DNA from: Opitutales bacterium
GTDB taxonomy: Bacteria > Verrucomicrobiota > Verrucomicrobiae > Opitutales > CAG-312
NCBI GenBank assembly: GCA_017623955.1
Contig: JAGAOA010000074.1
Span: forward strand, 1 to 5,680
Reading direction: 5' to 3'
Length of the DNA: 5,680 nt
Shown here: one piece after another, positions 1 to 5,445 of the stretch
Layout: each line of letters begins with the position of its first letter
Position numbering within the stretch: position 1 is the stretch's first letter
Translations under genes and position numbers: made by a program
The notes under the pieces: generated by a model
Databases searched by the model: none
Told to the model about the DNA's origin: nothing
Seen by the model: the letters and a program-made list of their open reading frames with translations, nothing else

Positions 1-92
1 AACACATTACATGCAGACATCAATGACGAACATACAATACCCATCAAAACTGTAACATATTTAAAAAGAAATGTATTGGATTTATTTTTCAT
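1..92 (-). CDS. Putative lipoprotein, N-terminal 30 residues only (runs off window)
   Basis: The ATG at 92-90 opens a frame that continues to the window edge. The visible residues form a bacterial lipoprotein signal peptide: a basic start (MKNKSNTFLFK), a hydrophobic stretch (YVTVLMGIVCSSL) and a lipobox-like LMSAC, with the probable lipidated Cys at residue 28. The product would be exported by Sec, cleaved by signal peptidase II and membrane-anchored. A clear Shine-Dalgarno sequence (AAGGAG on the minus strand, 106-101) lies 8 nt upstream, which fixes the start. The gene begins about 20 nt after the glnS stop on the same strand, and no promoter or terminator is visible between them, so co-transcription is likely. 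Nothing of the mature domain can be seen, so no function is assigned. Confidence 0.72.
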   Translation of the reverse strand, partial: MKNKSNTFLFKYVTVLMGIVCSSLMSACNV

Positions 93-100
93 ATGCACAT

Positions 101-106
101 CTCCTT
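101..106 (-). promoter_or_regulatory. Shine-Dalgarno of the edge lipoprotein gene
   Basis: AAGGAG on the minus strand, 8 nt before the ATG at 92. It is the only strong Shine-Dalgarno sequence before any start in this window. It supports translation of the short partial frame at the left edge. Confidence 0.7.
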
Positions 107-112
107 GATAGA

Positions 113-1798
113 TTACTTACCGTACGAATCTTTTAATTCAACAGTTCTATTGAATACAGGACACTCTGGTGTACTTAATTTAGAATCTGCCATAAAGTAA
201 GCAATACGCTCAAATTGCAAAGGCTCTCCAGCTTTTGCATCTTTAAGCGATGGCTCAATAAAGATTTCCTTTTCAACCAACGATTCTGGATTTAAGAAGT
301 CTTTAAAATCTGAACCTTCAGGCAAAACAGACATATCTTCGCGTGTAAACAATGTACTATAAAGCATTGCTTTTGCCTTCAAAGATTTATCTACACTTAC
401 CCAGTGAATTGTACCCTTAACCTTTCTACCATCGGGAGAATTTCCACCACGACTTGCTGGATCGATAGTACAAATAAGTTTTATAACATTTCCATCTGCG
501 TCTTTTATAATTTCTTTGCAACGCATAAAATATGCATAACGCAAACGAACTTCGTTATCAGGCGTTAAGCGGAAAAACTTCTTTGGTGGATTTTCCATAA
601 AGTCTGAACGCTCAATATAAATTCTTTTTGTGAATGGAACTATGCGTTTGCCCGCTGATTCATCTTCGGGATTGTTTACAGCTTCAAGCTCATCGACAAC
701 ACCATCTTGCCAATTTTCGATTTCCACTTCTAAGGGATCAAAAACTGCCATTGCTCTTTTTGCAACTTTGTTGAGATCTTGACGCAAACAATGCTCAAGT
801 AACGCCAATTCTGTTAAACTATTGAACTTAGTAACACCGATAGTTTCGCAAAAATCTTTAATAGCCTTAGGCGTATAACCACGACGACGCATTCCAGCCA
901 ACGTTGGCATTCTGGGGTCATCCCAACCATCAACAACGTTTTCTGCAACTAACTGTTGAAGTTTGCGTTTGCTCATCATTGTGTACGATAAATTTAAACG
1001 AGCAAATTCATACTGACGCGGATGAACCTTCAATGTATTCATTATGCTTGTGTTGTCTATAAACCAATCGTAAAGCGGACGATGAACTTCAAACTCAAGC
1101 GTACAAATAGAGTGAGTAATTCCTTCAAGAGCATCTGACAAGCAATGCGCAAAATCGTACATTGGATAAATGCACCACTTGTCGCCAGTGCGATGATGTT
1201 CAGCCTTCTTTATACGATAGATGGCAGGGTCACGCATATGGAGATTAGGCGATGCCATATCGATATTAGCACGCAAAACATACGCCCCTTCTTCAAACTC
1301 ACCAGCGCGCATTCTGCGGAAGATGTCTAAACTTTCTTCGATTGGACGATCTCTGTGAGGACTTGCTTTTCCTGGTTGACCTGGCACACCACGATACTCT
1401 TTAAACTCCTCAGCAGAAAGCGTACAAATGTATGCTTTGCCAGCTAAAATAAGCTCTTCTGCAAAATTGTAGAGTTTTTCAAAATAATCCGATGCGTAAT
1501 ATTCTCTATCTTCCCAATCGAAGCCCAACCAATGAACGTCTTCCCTGATAGCATCCACAAAGCGAGTTTCCTCTTTGTCTGGATTTGTATCATCAAAACG
1601 TAAGTTACACTTTCCGCCATTTTCAAGAGCCATTCCGAAGTCTAAACAGAAAGCTTTTGCATGACCTATGTGCAAACATCCATTGGGTTCTGGAGGGAAA
1701 CGAGTATGAACTTCGTTAGGAGGAAGTCCATTAGCGATATCTTCGGCAATGATTTGCCTAATAAAGTGCATTGGTTTAGTTGCGTTATCTTCGCTCAT
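113..1798 (-). CDS. glnS: Glutaminyl-tRNA synthetase (GlnRS)
   Basis: The 561-residue protein charges tRNA-Gln with glutamine in the cytoplasm, using ATP (class I synthetase). Its length is close to E. coli GlnRS (about 554). The HIGH signature is at residues 43-46 within FPPEPNGCLHIGHAKAF, followed by the LRFDDTNP block (67-74). The KMSKS equivalent is MMSKRKL (274-280), the form typical of GlnRS rather than GluRS. Other GlnRS blocks are YPMYDFAHCLSDALEGITHS (211-230) and GWDDPRMPTLAGMRRRGYT (291-309). Residues from about 345 to 555 fit the two-barrel anticodon-binding domain, and no essential motif is missing. The ATG at 1798 gives the usual short N-terminal lead; no Shine-Dalgarno precedes it, but a near-consensus promoter does. 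An edge lipoprotein gene follows after 20 nt. Direct GlnRS charging means this organism need not rely on the Glu-tRNA-Gln amidotransferase route. Confidence 0.97.
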   Translation of the reverse strand: MSEDNATKPMHFIRQIIAEDIANGLPPNEVHTRFPPEPNGCLHIGHAKAFCLDFGMALENGGKCNLRFDDTNPDKEETRFVDAIREDVHWLGFDWEDREYYASDYFEKLYNFAEELILAGKAYICTLSAEEFKEYRGVPGQPGKASPHRDRPIEESLDIFRRMRAGEFEEGAYVLRANIDMASPNLHMRDPAIYRIKKAEHHRTGDKWCIYPMYDFAHCLSDALEGITHSICTLEFEVHRPLYDWFIDNTSIMNTLKVHPRQYEFARLNLSYTMMSKRKLQQLVAENVVDGWDDPRMPTLAGMRRRGYTPKAIKDFCETIGVTKFNSLTELALLEHCLRQDLNKVAKRAMAVFDPLEVEIENWQDGVVDELEAVNNPEDESAGKRIVPFTKRIYIERSDFMENPPKKFFRLTPDNEVRLRYAYFMRCKEIIKDADGNVIKLICTIDPASRGGNSPDGRKVKGTIHWVSVDKSLKAKAMLYSTLFTREDMSVLPEGSDFKDFLNPESLVEKEIFIEPSLKDAKAGEPLQFERIAYFMADSKLSTPECPVFNRTVELKDSYGK

Positions 1799-1820
1799 AT
1801 ATTCTGTAAAATTTGTTAGA

Positions 1821-1849
1821 ATTATCGAGTTCTAGCACATTTTTGTCAA
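1821..1849 (-). promoter_or_regulatory. Predicted sigma70-type promoter of glnS
   Basis: On the minus strand there is a -35 TTGACA (1849-1844) and a -10 GATAAT (1826-1821) separated by exactly 17 nt. The start of transcription would fall near 1814, leaving a leader of about 16 nt before the glnS ATG at 1798. The -35 is a perfect match and the -10 has one mismatch. It probably also serves the downstream lipoprotein gene. Confidence 0.7.
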
Positions 1850-1905
1850 TCCATTTTATTAATCGTAATACTACAATCTACAACAGAAGAAATGGTACAA
1901 TAAAA

Positions 1906-2190
1906 TTAAAATAGATTGTATATTCCTAAATAGAGTCTTGTAACTGGCAAGTTTATGGGACCTATCGCAACAAGCCTATCAGCTTTCTTACCAAAGAAAT
2001 TATTGACCCCCTCGACCTTTTGAGCTTTGTAAGCCTTTAAGATTAAATCTACAAAATCTTTTTCGCGTTGGGCTATTTGCTTTTGTTGTGCTTCTGCACG
2101 TAAGTCGTGATTGATGCCAATGTAGTGTGCACGTTCGTATTTGCCATGGCGAATACAAATGTATTGTTCGTGGCGAATAATAAATTTTAA
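1906..2190 (-). pseudogene. Start-less C-terminal remnant, possibly of a DNA methyltransferase
   Basis: Reading the minus strand, a frame is open from about 2239 to the TAA at 1908-1906, but it contains no ATG or GTG start and its upstream part runs through the terminator hairpin at 2204-2229. From about 2190 it reads like real protein: HGKYERAHYIGINHDLRAEA, then QREKDFVDLILKAYK, then FFGKKADRLVAIGPINLPVT, ending RLYLGIYNLF. A charged linker followed by 'G+K....VxxGPxxxPVTR' resembles the tail of type III Mod-like and related site-specific DNA methyltransferases; this resemblance is from memory, not a search. No catalytic motif (DPPY-type or FxGxG) is present, so the piece would be non-functional. 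It lies downstream of the beta-helix gene and upstream of the glnS promoter. That it is a decayed gene is more secure than its family. Confidence 0.42.
2137..2185. repeat. Imperfect tandem duplication, 24 + 25 bp
   Basis: Unit one (2137-2160) and unit two (2161-2185) both begin GTATT, share TGGCGAATA and end with AAAT. They are directly adjacent and differ by a few substitutions and one inserted base. Within the decayed minus-strand frame they encode the similar strings IIRHEQ and ICIRHGK. This looks like slippage or local duplication at the broken 5' end of the remnant. Confidence 0.5.
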
Positions 2191-2203
2191 AACTGTAAAA
2201 ATT

Positions 2204-2229
2204 AAGGCTGTCGATCGACAGCCTTTTTT
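2204..2229. terminator. Perfect palindromic, probably bidirectional terminator
   Basis: Positions 2204-2225 are a perfect 22-bp palindrome (AAGGCTGTCGA and its complement, centred on CGATCG). It folds as a GGCTGTC/GACAGCC stem with a GATC loop. On the plus strand six T residues follow (2224-2229). On the minus strand the hairpin is followed by TTAATTTTTA. It starts 33 nt past the stop of the beta-helix gene, so its main role is probably to end that minus-strand transcript. Confidence 0.82.
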
Positions 2230-2261
2230 GTTTGATTAAAAACTATTAAACATCTGCGTTC

Positions 2262-4403
2262 TTACTTTTTGTCGCAACCATATTTGATAGATGTCATCTC
2301 TTTTACAATCGCATTGTTTCCGAAATATTTTTTAACATCAGCAATACTCCATTCTTTTACGTTTGGCTTTGATGTTGGCTTAATCATTGCACCCTTACCG
2401 GCTTTGAGATATTTAGTTAAGCGATCTTTTCCATATTTAGATTTCATTCCATAAAACATATTTCCTCGAATATCCGTCTTAGGTTCTTGATTTAAAACAT
2501 CGATTGTTGATGGATAACGCTCGTTGTATAACTTTATAACGCTATCCCCACCAAAACGGTCTCTCGATTCTTTTTCAAGCCCGATAAAAATTTTCTTATT
2601 CCCTCTCAAATTACCTAAATCCCATTCAGCAATTACAACGTTGCAATCAATAAAGAGGTTTTCAATTATCTTATTTTGAATACCTTTATTAATGTTTATC
2701 GTATAACCTTTTTTAGCACCCGCGTTGCAGAAGATGTTTCTGCGAATAAGCACGTTCATTTCGCAATCGTCGATATAGACAGCGTGAACGTGGTGTTCGC
2801 AATCTGGACTAATTTTATTGAAGAAATTTTCCTCAATCACATTGCCTCTGTAATAGACATTTCTGCCCGAGTACACTGCACCTTGATCCATACCACGCTT
2901 GCAGACATCGTAAAAATAGTTTCTACGAATTTTAAATTCGCAACCATCAAATTGAATTGCAGAATGGTCGATATCAACAAAAGTATTGTTTTCGGCAATG
3001 CCACCAAAACCAGCAAACCAGATACCAGGAGCGTATGTTCTATCGATACGCGTTGTGCGTTTGAAGAAACAATTGCGAATTTCGTGTCCTGAAGGTGTAA
3101 GAGTTTTGATATCGCCACCTCCGACCATAATACCACCACAACCGAGATTTTCAAAGTGCGAGGAAACAACCTTCATATTCTTAACATCAAAGGTTATTGT
3201 GTTCATTCCGAATTTTTTAACCTTTGTTGCGTTTTTCAACCAAGTTGTAGATTTCATACCATACATACCTAAGTTGAAGAATTTGCAAGAATCTACCTTA
3301 ACTCCGTTTACACGCTCAAGCTCAACTCCATTTGCACGCGAAAACGCGAAATCAATATTCTTCAATTCTACATTATTTATATCTTGAAGCTTTATAAAAG
3401 GCTCGCTAAGTTCAGAGAAATCTAAACGCTCTATTCCTTTTGTATCAGCAAGCATTATAAAAATTTTGTTGCGTTTGCTATCTATAAAATACTCGCCATT
3501 TTTGTCGATTTCTTCAAGCATATTGAATACTGCCCAACCTCTGAAATTTACAGATGGATAAGCAGGTCGAGGAAGCTTCCCCTTGGGGAGCTTTGCCATT
3601 GCTTGCTTGCCAGGATAAACACCATGCATAAATGCATTAGTTGTAAACGTGCCTGTTTTCAAGTCAAAATCTAAAACCTTAAGATTGTTTTCTGTATAGC
3701 CAAAATTAAAAGAACCTGTTAAGAAAATTTCAGCGTCTTTCCAACGTTGTGCTCTTGTAAAACCTTCTGGAGTCCTAAAAACAGCTTTCTTGCCATCTAG
3801 AAATCTATTGCCAAATTCTAAAACTTCGCCAATTTCCAAAAGTGCTTCACCATTAGGATAACGCGAAAGATTTTGTGGAACACCATCAACAAAAACTTCC
3901 ATCAAAGTTGGTTCTTTGTCAGCACCATAACCTCGCTCAAAAAATTCACCCACGTTTAATTTATGTTTTACGATGTCGATTTCGTAAAGCTTGCCTTCGT
4001 GCTTTTCTGGTGGAAGAAGCTTCAAAACATCGACATCTTTTACAAGTTGCAACGCTGTTGCATCAAGCGTTTTACCACCATGAAACACTACACCAGCTTT
4101 TGTTTGCCCTTCCAAAACAAACCTCTTTGCACATTTTGCAACTTTCTTGTCGAGCAAAACACACTTATCGAAACGATATGTGCCGTTGGCAAACTTTATG
4201 TATGCAGTATCGAACTGCTTGTTTTTTGCCAAAAAAATTAAACGTTGCTTTGCACCTTCTAGCGTTTTTAACGGTGCAGAAATTGTTGCGTTATTTGTGT
4301 CGTTGCCATCTGGCGACACATACAAAACTACATCATTAGAATTTGAACACCCCTGAAGCAAAACAGCCCCACATACAAATATAGAATATAATAATTTTCT
4401 CAT
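2262..4403 (-). CDS. Right-handed parallel beta-helix lipoprotein, GH141-like glycoside hydrolase candidate
   Basis: This 713-residue protein begins with a lipoprotein signal peptide (MRKLLYSIFVCGAVLLQGC). Cys19 follows the lipobox LLQG and the +2 residue is Ser, which would favour the outer membrane. Residues 28-55 (YVSPDGNDTN...APLKTLEGA) are the usual entry to secreted beta-helix proteins. Next come FVDGVPQNLSRYPNGE (171-186) and LEEIDKNGEYFIDSKRNKIF (296-315), blocks common in GH141-like and related polysaccharidases. Residues about 335-595 are beta-helix coils with repeated 'NxFxxx' turns. They include MDQGAVYSGR (505-514) and AVYIDDCEMN (541-550), whose Asp506, Asp545 and Asp546 are candidate active-site acids. 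The likely role is binding or cleaving a complex plant or host glycan at the cell surface; the substrate is unknown. No Shine-Dalgarno precedes the ATG, but the signal peptide fixes the start. A terminator follows the stop. Fold is confident, family moderate, substrate not inferable. Confidence 0.88.
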   Translation of the reverse strand: MRKLLYSIFVCGAVLLQGCSNSNDVVLYVSPDGNDTNNATISAPLKTLEGAKQRLIFLAKNKQFDTAYIKFANGTYRFDKCVLLDKKVAKCAKRFVLEGQTKAGVVFHGGKTLDATALQLVKDVDVLKLLPPEKHEGKLYEIDIVKHKLNVGEFFERGYGADKEPTLMEVFVDGVPQNLSRYPNGEALLEIGEVLEFGNRFLDGKKAVFRTPEGFTRAQRWKDAEIFLTGSFNFGYTENNLKVLDFDLKTGTFTTNAFMHGVYPGKQAMAKLPKGKLPRPAYPSVNFRGWAVFNMLEEIDKNGEYFIDSKRNKIFIMLADTKGIERLDFSELSEPFIKLQDINNVELKNIDFAFSRANGVELERVNGVKVDSCKFFNLGMYGMKSTTWLKNATKVKKFGMNTITFDVKNMKVVSSHFENLGCGGIMVGGGDIKTLTPSGHEIRNCFFKRTTRIDRTYAPGIWFAGFGGIAENNTFVDIDHSAIQFDGCEFKIRRNYFYDVCKRGMDQGAVYSGRNVYYRGNVIEENFFNKISPDCEHHVHAVYIDDCEMNVLIRRNIFCNAGAKKGYTININKGIQNKIIENLFIDCNVVIAEWDLGNLRGNKKIFIGLEKESRDRFGGDSVIKLYNERYPSTIDVLNQEPKTDIRGNMFYGMKSKYGKDRLTKYLKAGKGAMIKPTSKPNVKEWSIADVKKYFGNNAIVKEMTSIKYGCDKK

Positions 4404-4438
4404 ACAGATTTTAGCCTATTTCACAACCTGTATGAAAT
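4401..4438. repeat. Two overlapping inverted repeats covering the beta-helix gene start
   Basis: CATACAG (4401-4407) is mirrored by CTGTATG (4428-4434) with a 20-nt spacer, and the first arm contains the start codon. ATTTCA (4418-4423) is mirrored by TGAAAT (4433-4438) with a 9-nt spacer. They overlap and could be an operator, or in RNA a fold that hides the start codon. Arms of 6-7 bp can arise by chance in AT-rich DNA. Confidence 0.35.
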
Positions 4439-4441
4439 CAA
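4413..4441 (-). promoter_or_regulatory. Weak candidate promoter of the beta-helix gene
   Basis: TTGATT (4441-4436), 17 nt, then TAGGCT (4418-4413) on the minus strand would start transcription around 4406, only a few bases before the ATG at 4403. An alternative -10, TAAAAT (4413-4408), is even closer. Either would make an almost leaderless mRNA, in line with the absent Shine-Dalgarno. Transcription from further upstream, through the TPR fragment, is equally possible. Confidence 0.28.
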
Positions 4442-4443
4442 GT

Positions 4444-4737
4444 TTATATTTCGTCGTAATACGTTTTGGCAGCCTTGTAAATTGGGCTATTGCGATCTTT
4501 TGCCCTACGAAAATATTCAAGCAATGTTGCGTGTGCATCGCGACGATGTCCCAAAGTATAGAGAGCTTGTGCATCGTAATAATACGCACGAGTCCCCCAA
4601 TACTCATAACGGAAAAACGCAACAAATACACGCTCAAAACAAACGTGAGCATCTGCCCATTCGCCTTGCTCGAAATAACACAAACCTGTTTTATAAATCG
4701 ATTCTGCTAATGCTTCGCCACGAGCTTTGCGATTCAT
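4444..4737 (-). pseudogene. TPR-like fragment, probably the C-terminal remnant of a larger TPR protein
   Basis: The 97-codon frame has two TPR-like helical hairpins. Residues about 11-44 (ESIYKTGLCYFEQGEWADAH...) carry the W/L-G-Y-A spacing of a TPR. Residues about 48-81 (GTRAYYYDAQALYTLGHRRDA...) form a second one, followed by a short helix ending KTYYDEI. TPR proteins usually hold three or more repeats and act as protein-binding scaffolds, often in the envelope. Here there is no signal peptide, no Shine-Dalgarno, and an in-frame stop at 4758-4756 only seven codons upstream. The start therefore looks like an internal Met left after truncation. It lies 40 nt upstream of the beta-helix gene on the same strand. 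It could instead be an intact small two-repeat protein, since the remaining reading frame is undamaged. Confidence 0.55.
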
Positions 4738-4811
4738 ATAAATTTTTTCGTAAGTTTACAATTTTCATTTTTTTTAATTATTGTTTTACGACTTGGCACG
4801 ATATTGTGAAG

Positions 4812-5063
4812 ATGAAAAGGCTTTTAGACGAGGAGGAATTAAGTATTCGTGAGCTTGCCGAGAAAGAACAACTCAACCACGGAATGATTGGGAGACAGCT
4901 TAAAATGCTTGATAGACTTTCAGCAAGTGCAATCGAATTAATTCTCAAACTTCGATATGAACGCCAAACAAAGCAATTGACGTTTCGTAAGCTGGAGGAG
5001 ATTTCAAAACACCCACAAGCCAACCACATAAAGCTCATCAAACAACTGGTAAATTTGAGATGA
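4812..5063 (+). CDS. Small helix-turn-helix protein, resembling a recombinase C-terminal tail
   Basis: From the ATG at 4812 the frame encodes 83 residues. A GTG at 4806 is an alternative start. The open frame extends further upstream, but only through DNA opposite the TPR fragment and an AT-rich spacer, so the longer version is not believed. Residues 10-33 (LSIRELAEKEQLNHGMIGRQ...) look like a helix-turn-helix, with a first helix SIRELAEKE, a turn at LNH and a recognition helix GMIGRQLKML. Then SASAIELILKLRYERQTKQL (37-56) and LTFRKLEEI (56-64) follow. This order recalls the tail of large serine recombinases ('S+xxIAxxxGVxxxxVSRxLRLAxLAPDIVxAIL...LTLxRL'), whose catalytic domain is missing. 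The gene is either a free-standing DNA-binding protein or a remnant. No good Shine-Dalgarno is seen. It diverges from the TPR fragment and converges on the gene at the right edge. Confidence 0.5.
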   Translation: MKRLLDEEELSIRELAEKEQLNHGMIGRQLKMLDRLSASAIELILKLRYERQTKQLTFRKLEEISKHPQANHIKLIKQLVNLR

Positions 5064-5087
5064 TTCTAAATTGCGTAAGTTGTTGAT

Positions 5088-5102
5088 AAGTGTCTAACAC
5101 TT
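5088..5102. repeat. Small perfect hairpin AAGTGT-CTA-ACACTT (motif copy 1)
   Basis: Six-bp arms with a 3-nt centre, 25 nt after the stop of the helix-turn-helix ORF. It contains the first TGTCTAACAC motif (5091-5100). No T tract follows, so it is not a standard terminator. Confidence 0.5.
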
Positions 5103-5186
5103 CTTCCTGAAAATTAGCCGATTTTCGACCAAATATCGACTTTTTTAGAGTTCTAATAATGTTCTTATCGCGAACCTGCGTTAGAC
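5092..5186 (+). repeat. attC-like (integron recombination site-like) imperfect palindrome, 95 bp
   Basis: The ends are GTCTAAC (5092-5098) and GTTAGAC (5180-5186), exact 7-bp complements that fit the attC consensus RYYYAAC ... GTTRRRY. Inside each end a 5-nt spacer (ACTTC left, CCTGC right) is followed by a 3-bp match (TTC facing GAA) and scattered further pairing, as in the R/L box layout of attC. The 95-bp length is within the known range of roughly 57-141 bp. The left end also resembles the start of well-known resistance-cassette attC sites (GTCTAACAATTCGTTC as I recall). Against it: inner pairing is weak, the centre is AT-rich and no integrase is in the window. In orientation, the helix-turn-helix ORF would be the cassette gene ahead of its attC. 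Confidence 0.35.
5107..5150 (+). repeat. ~44-bp dispersed element, copy A
   Basis: It shares the order AAAAT, GC, ATTTT, CC-AAA, TATCG and TTTTT with the element at 5368-5410; by eye about three quarters of bases match with small gaps. It lies inside the attC-like site and contains the small hairpin GAAAAT-tagccg-ATTTTC (5109-5126). Confidence 0.4.
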
Positions 5187-5202
5187 ATTTTTTACTCTTT
5201 TT

Positions 5203-5238
5203 AAAGTGGCGGCGAACGGCTAACGCCGTTACACCTTT
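5203..5238. repeat. GC-rich hairpin AACGGC-TAAC-GCCGTT with outer pairing
   Basis: The inner stem is perfect: AACGGC (5215-5220), loop TAAC, GCCGTT (5225-5230). Beyond an unpaired GCGGCG, AAAGTG (5203-5208) can pair with CACCTTT (5232-5238) with one bulge. It is the only GC-rich islet in the gene-free region. No T tract follows, so it is not an ordinary terminator. It could be a structured RNA element or part of a mobile repeat. Confidence 0.45.
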
Positions 5239-5279
5239 GCTTTGAGATTAAAGGTATGAAGAATAGTGGTTATAAAACA

Positions 5280-5314
5280 AAAAAAATCTAACACGGTTCG
5301 TGTTAGATTTTTTT
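5280..5314. terminator. Perfect 16-bp-stem hairpin with A and T tracts, bidirectional terminator
   Basis: Seven A residues plus TCTAACACG (5280-5295), loop GTT, then CGTGTTAGA plus seven T residues (5299-5314). The arms are fully complementary. A/T tracts on both sides allow termination in both directions, fitting its place between the convergent helix-turn-helix ORF (ending 5063) and the edge gene (ending 5543). The stem is built from two facing copies of the TCTAAC motif that recurs through this region. Confidence 0.7.
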
Positions 5315-5331
5315 GGTACCCAGAATATTTT

Positions 5332-5346
5332 GTCTAACGCGTTAGC
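5332..5346. repeat. Palindrome CTAACGCGTTAG inside GTCTAAC-GC-GTTAGC (motif copy 4)
   Basis: A perfect 12-bp palindrome (5334-5345) formed by two facing motif copies separated by only GC. The left half is a full GTCTAAC; the right half is GTTAGC, with C instead of A in the outermost paired position. It looks like the attC-like ends fused with the middle missing, or a compact operator. Confidence 0.5.
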
Positions 5347-5367
5347 ATTTTAAGTTTTCTAAAATTT

Positions 5368-5410
5368 CTAAAAATCGGCATTTTTGGCCAAAAAATATCG
5401 TTTTTGATAG
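5368..5410 (+). repeat. ~43-bp dispersed element, copy B
   Basis: Partner of the element at 5107-5150. It includes a perfect 14-bp palindrome TTTTTGGCCAAAAA (5381-5394). It lies between motif copies 4 and 5, as copy A lies between copies 1 and 2. The distances to the flanking motifs are not the same, so the two blocks are not simple duplicates. Confidence 0.4.
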
Positions 5411-5445
5411 CCTTACATAGACACCTAAACGGGTCTCCTATTTTT

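Noticed and set aside
1145..1626. Short frames of about 60 codons within glnS
   Set aside because: They overlap conserved GlnRS motifs in other frames and lack ribosome binding sites.
2676..3387. Long open frames on the plus strand and in another minus frame inside the beta-helix gene (also 3875-4356)
   Set aside because: They are shadows of the 713-residue gene: no start signals, no domain-like sequence, and hydrophobic strings produced by antisense reading.
4755..4783. Promoter TTTACA-N17-TTATTG ahead of the helix-turn-helix ORF
   Set aside because: The -10 is poor, and T-rich DNA of this kind gives many such matches; not strong enough to list.
4482..5063. A 193-codon plus-strand frame starting at 4482
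   Set aside because: Its first half lies opposite the TPR fragment and encodes low-quality sequence; only the part from 4806/4812 looks like protein, so the shorter start was used.
5233..5255. Inverted repeat ACCTTT ... AAAGGT
   Set aside because: Only 6 bp with an 11-nt spacer and competing with the better hairpin at 5203-5238; likely chance.
5295..5307. tRNA-like GGTTCG
   Set aside because: It is the loop of the perfect hairpin at 5280-5314; no acceptor, D or anticodon arms are present. No tRNA or rRNA was seen anywhere in the window.
5332..5422. Second complete attC-like site (GTCTAAC to CATAGAC)
   Set aside because: The right end matches GTTAGAC at only 5 of 7 positions and the inner sequence does not pair or align in register with the 5092-5186 site.
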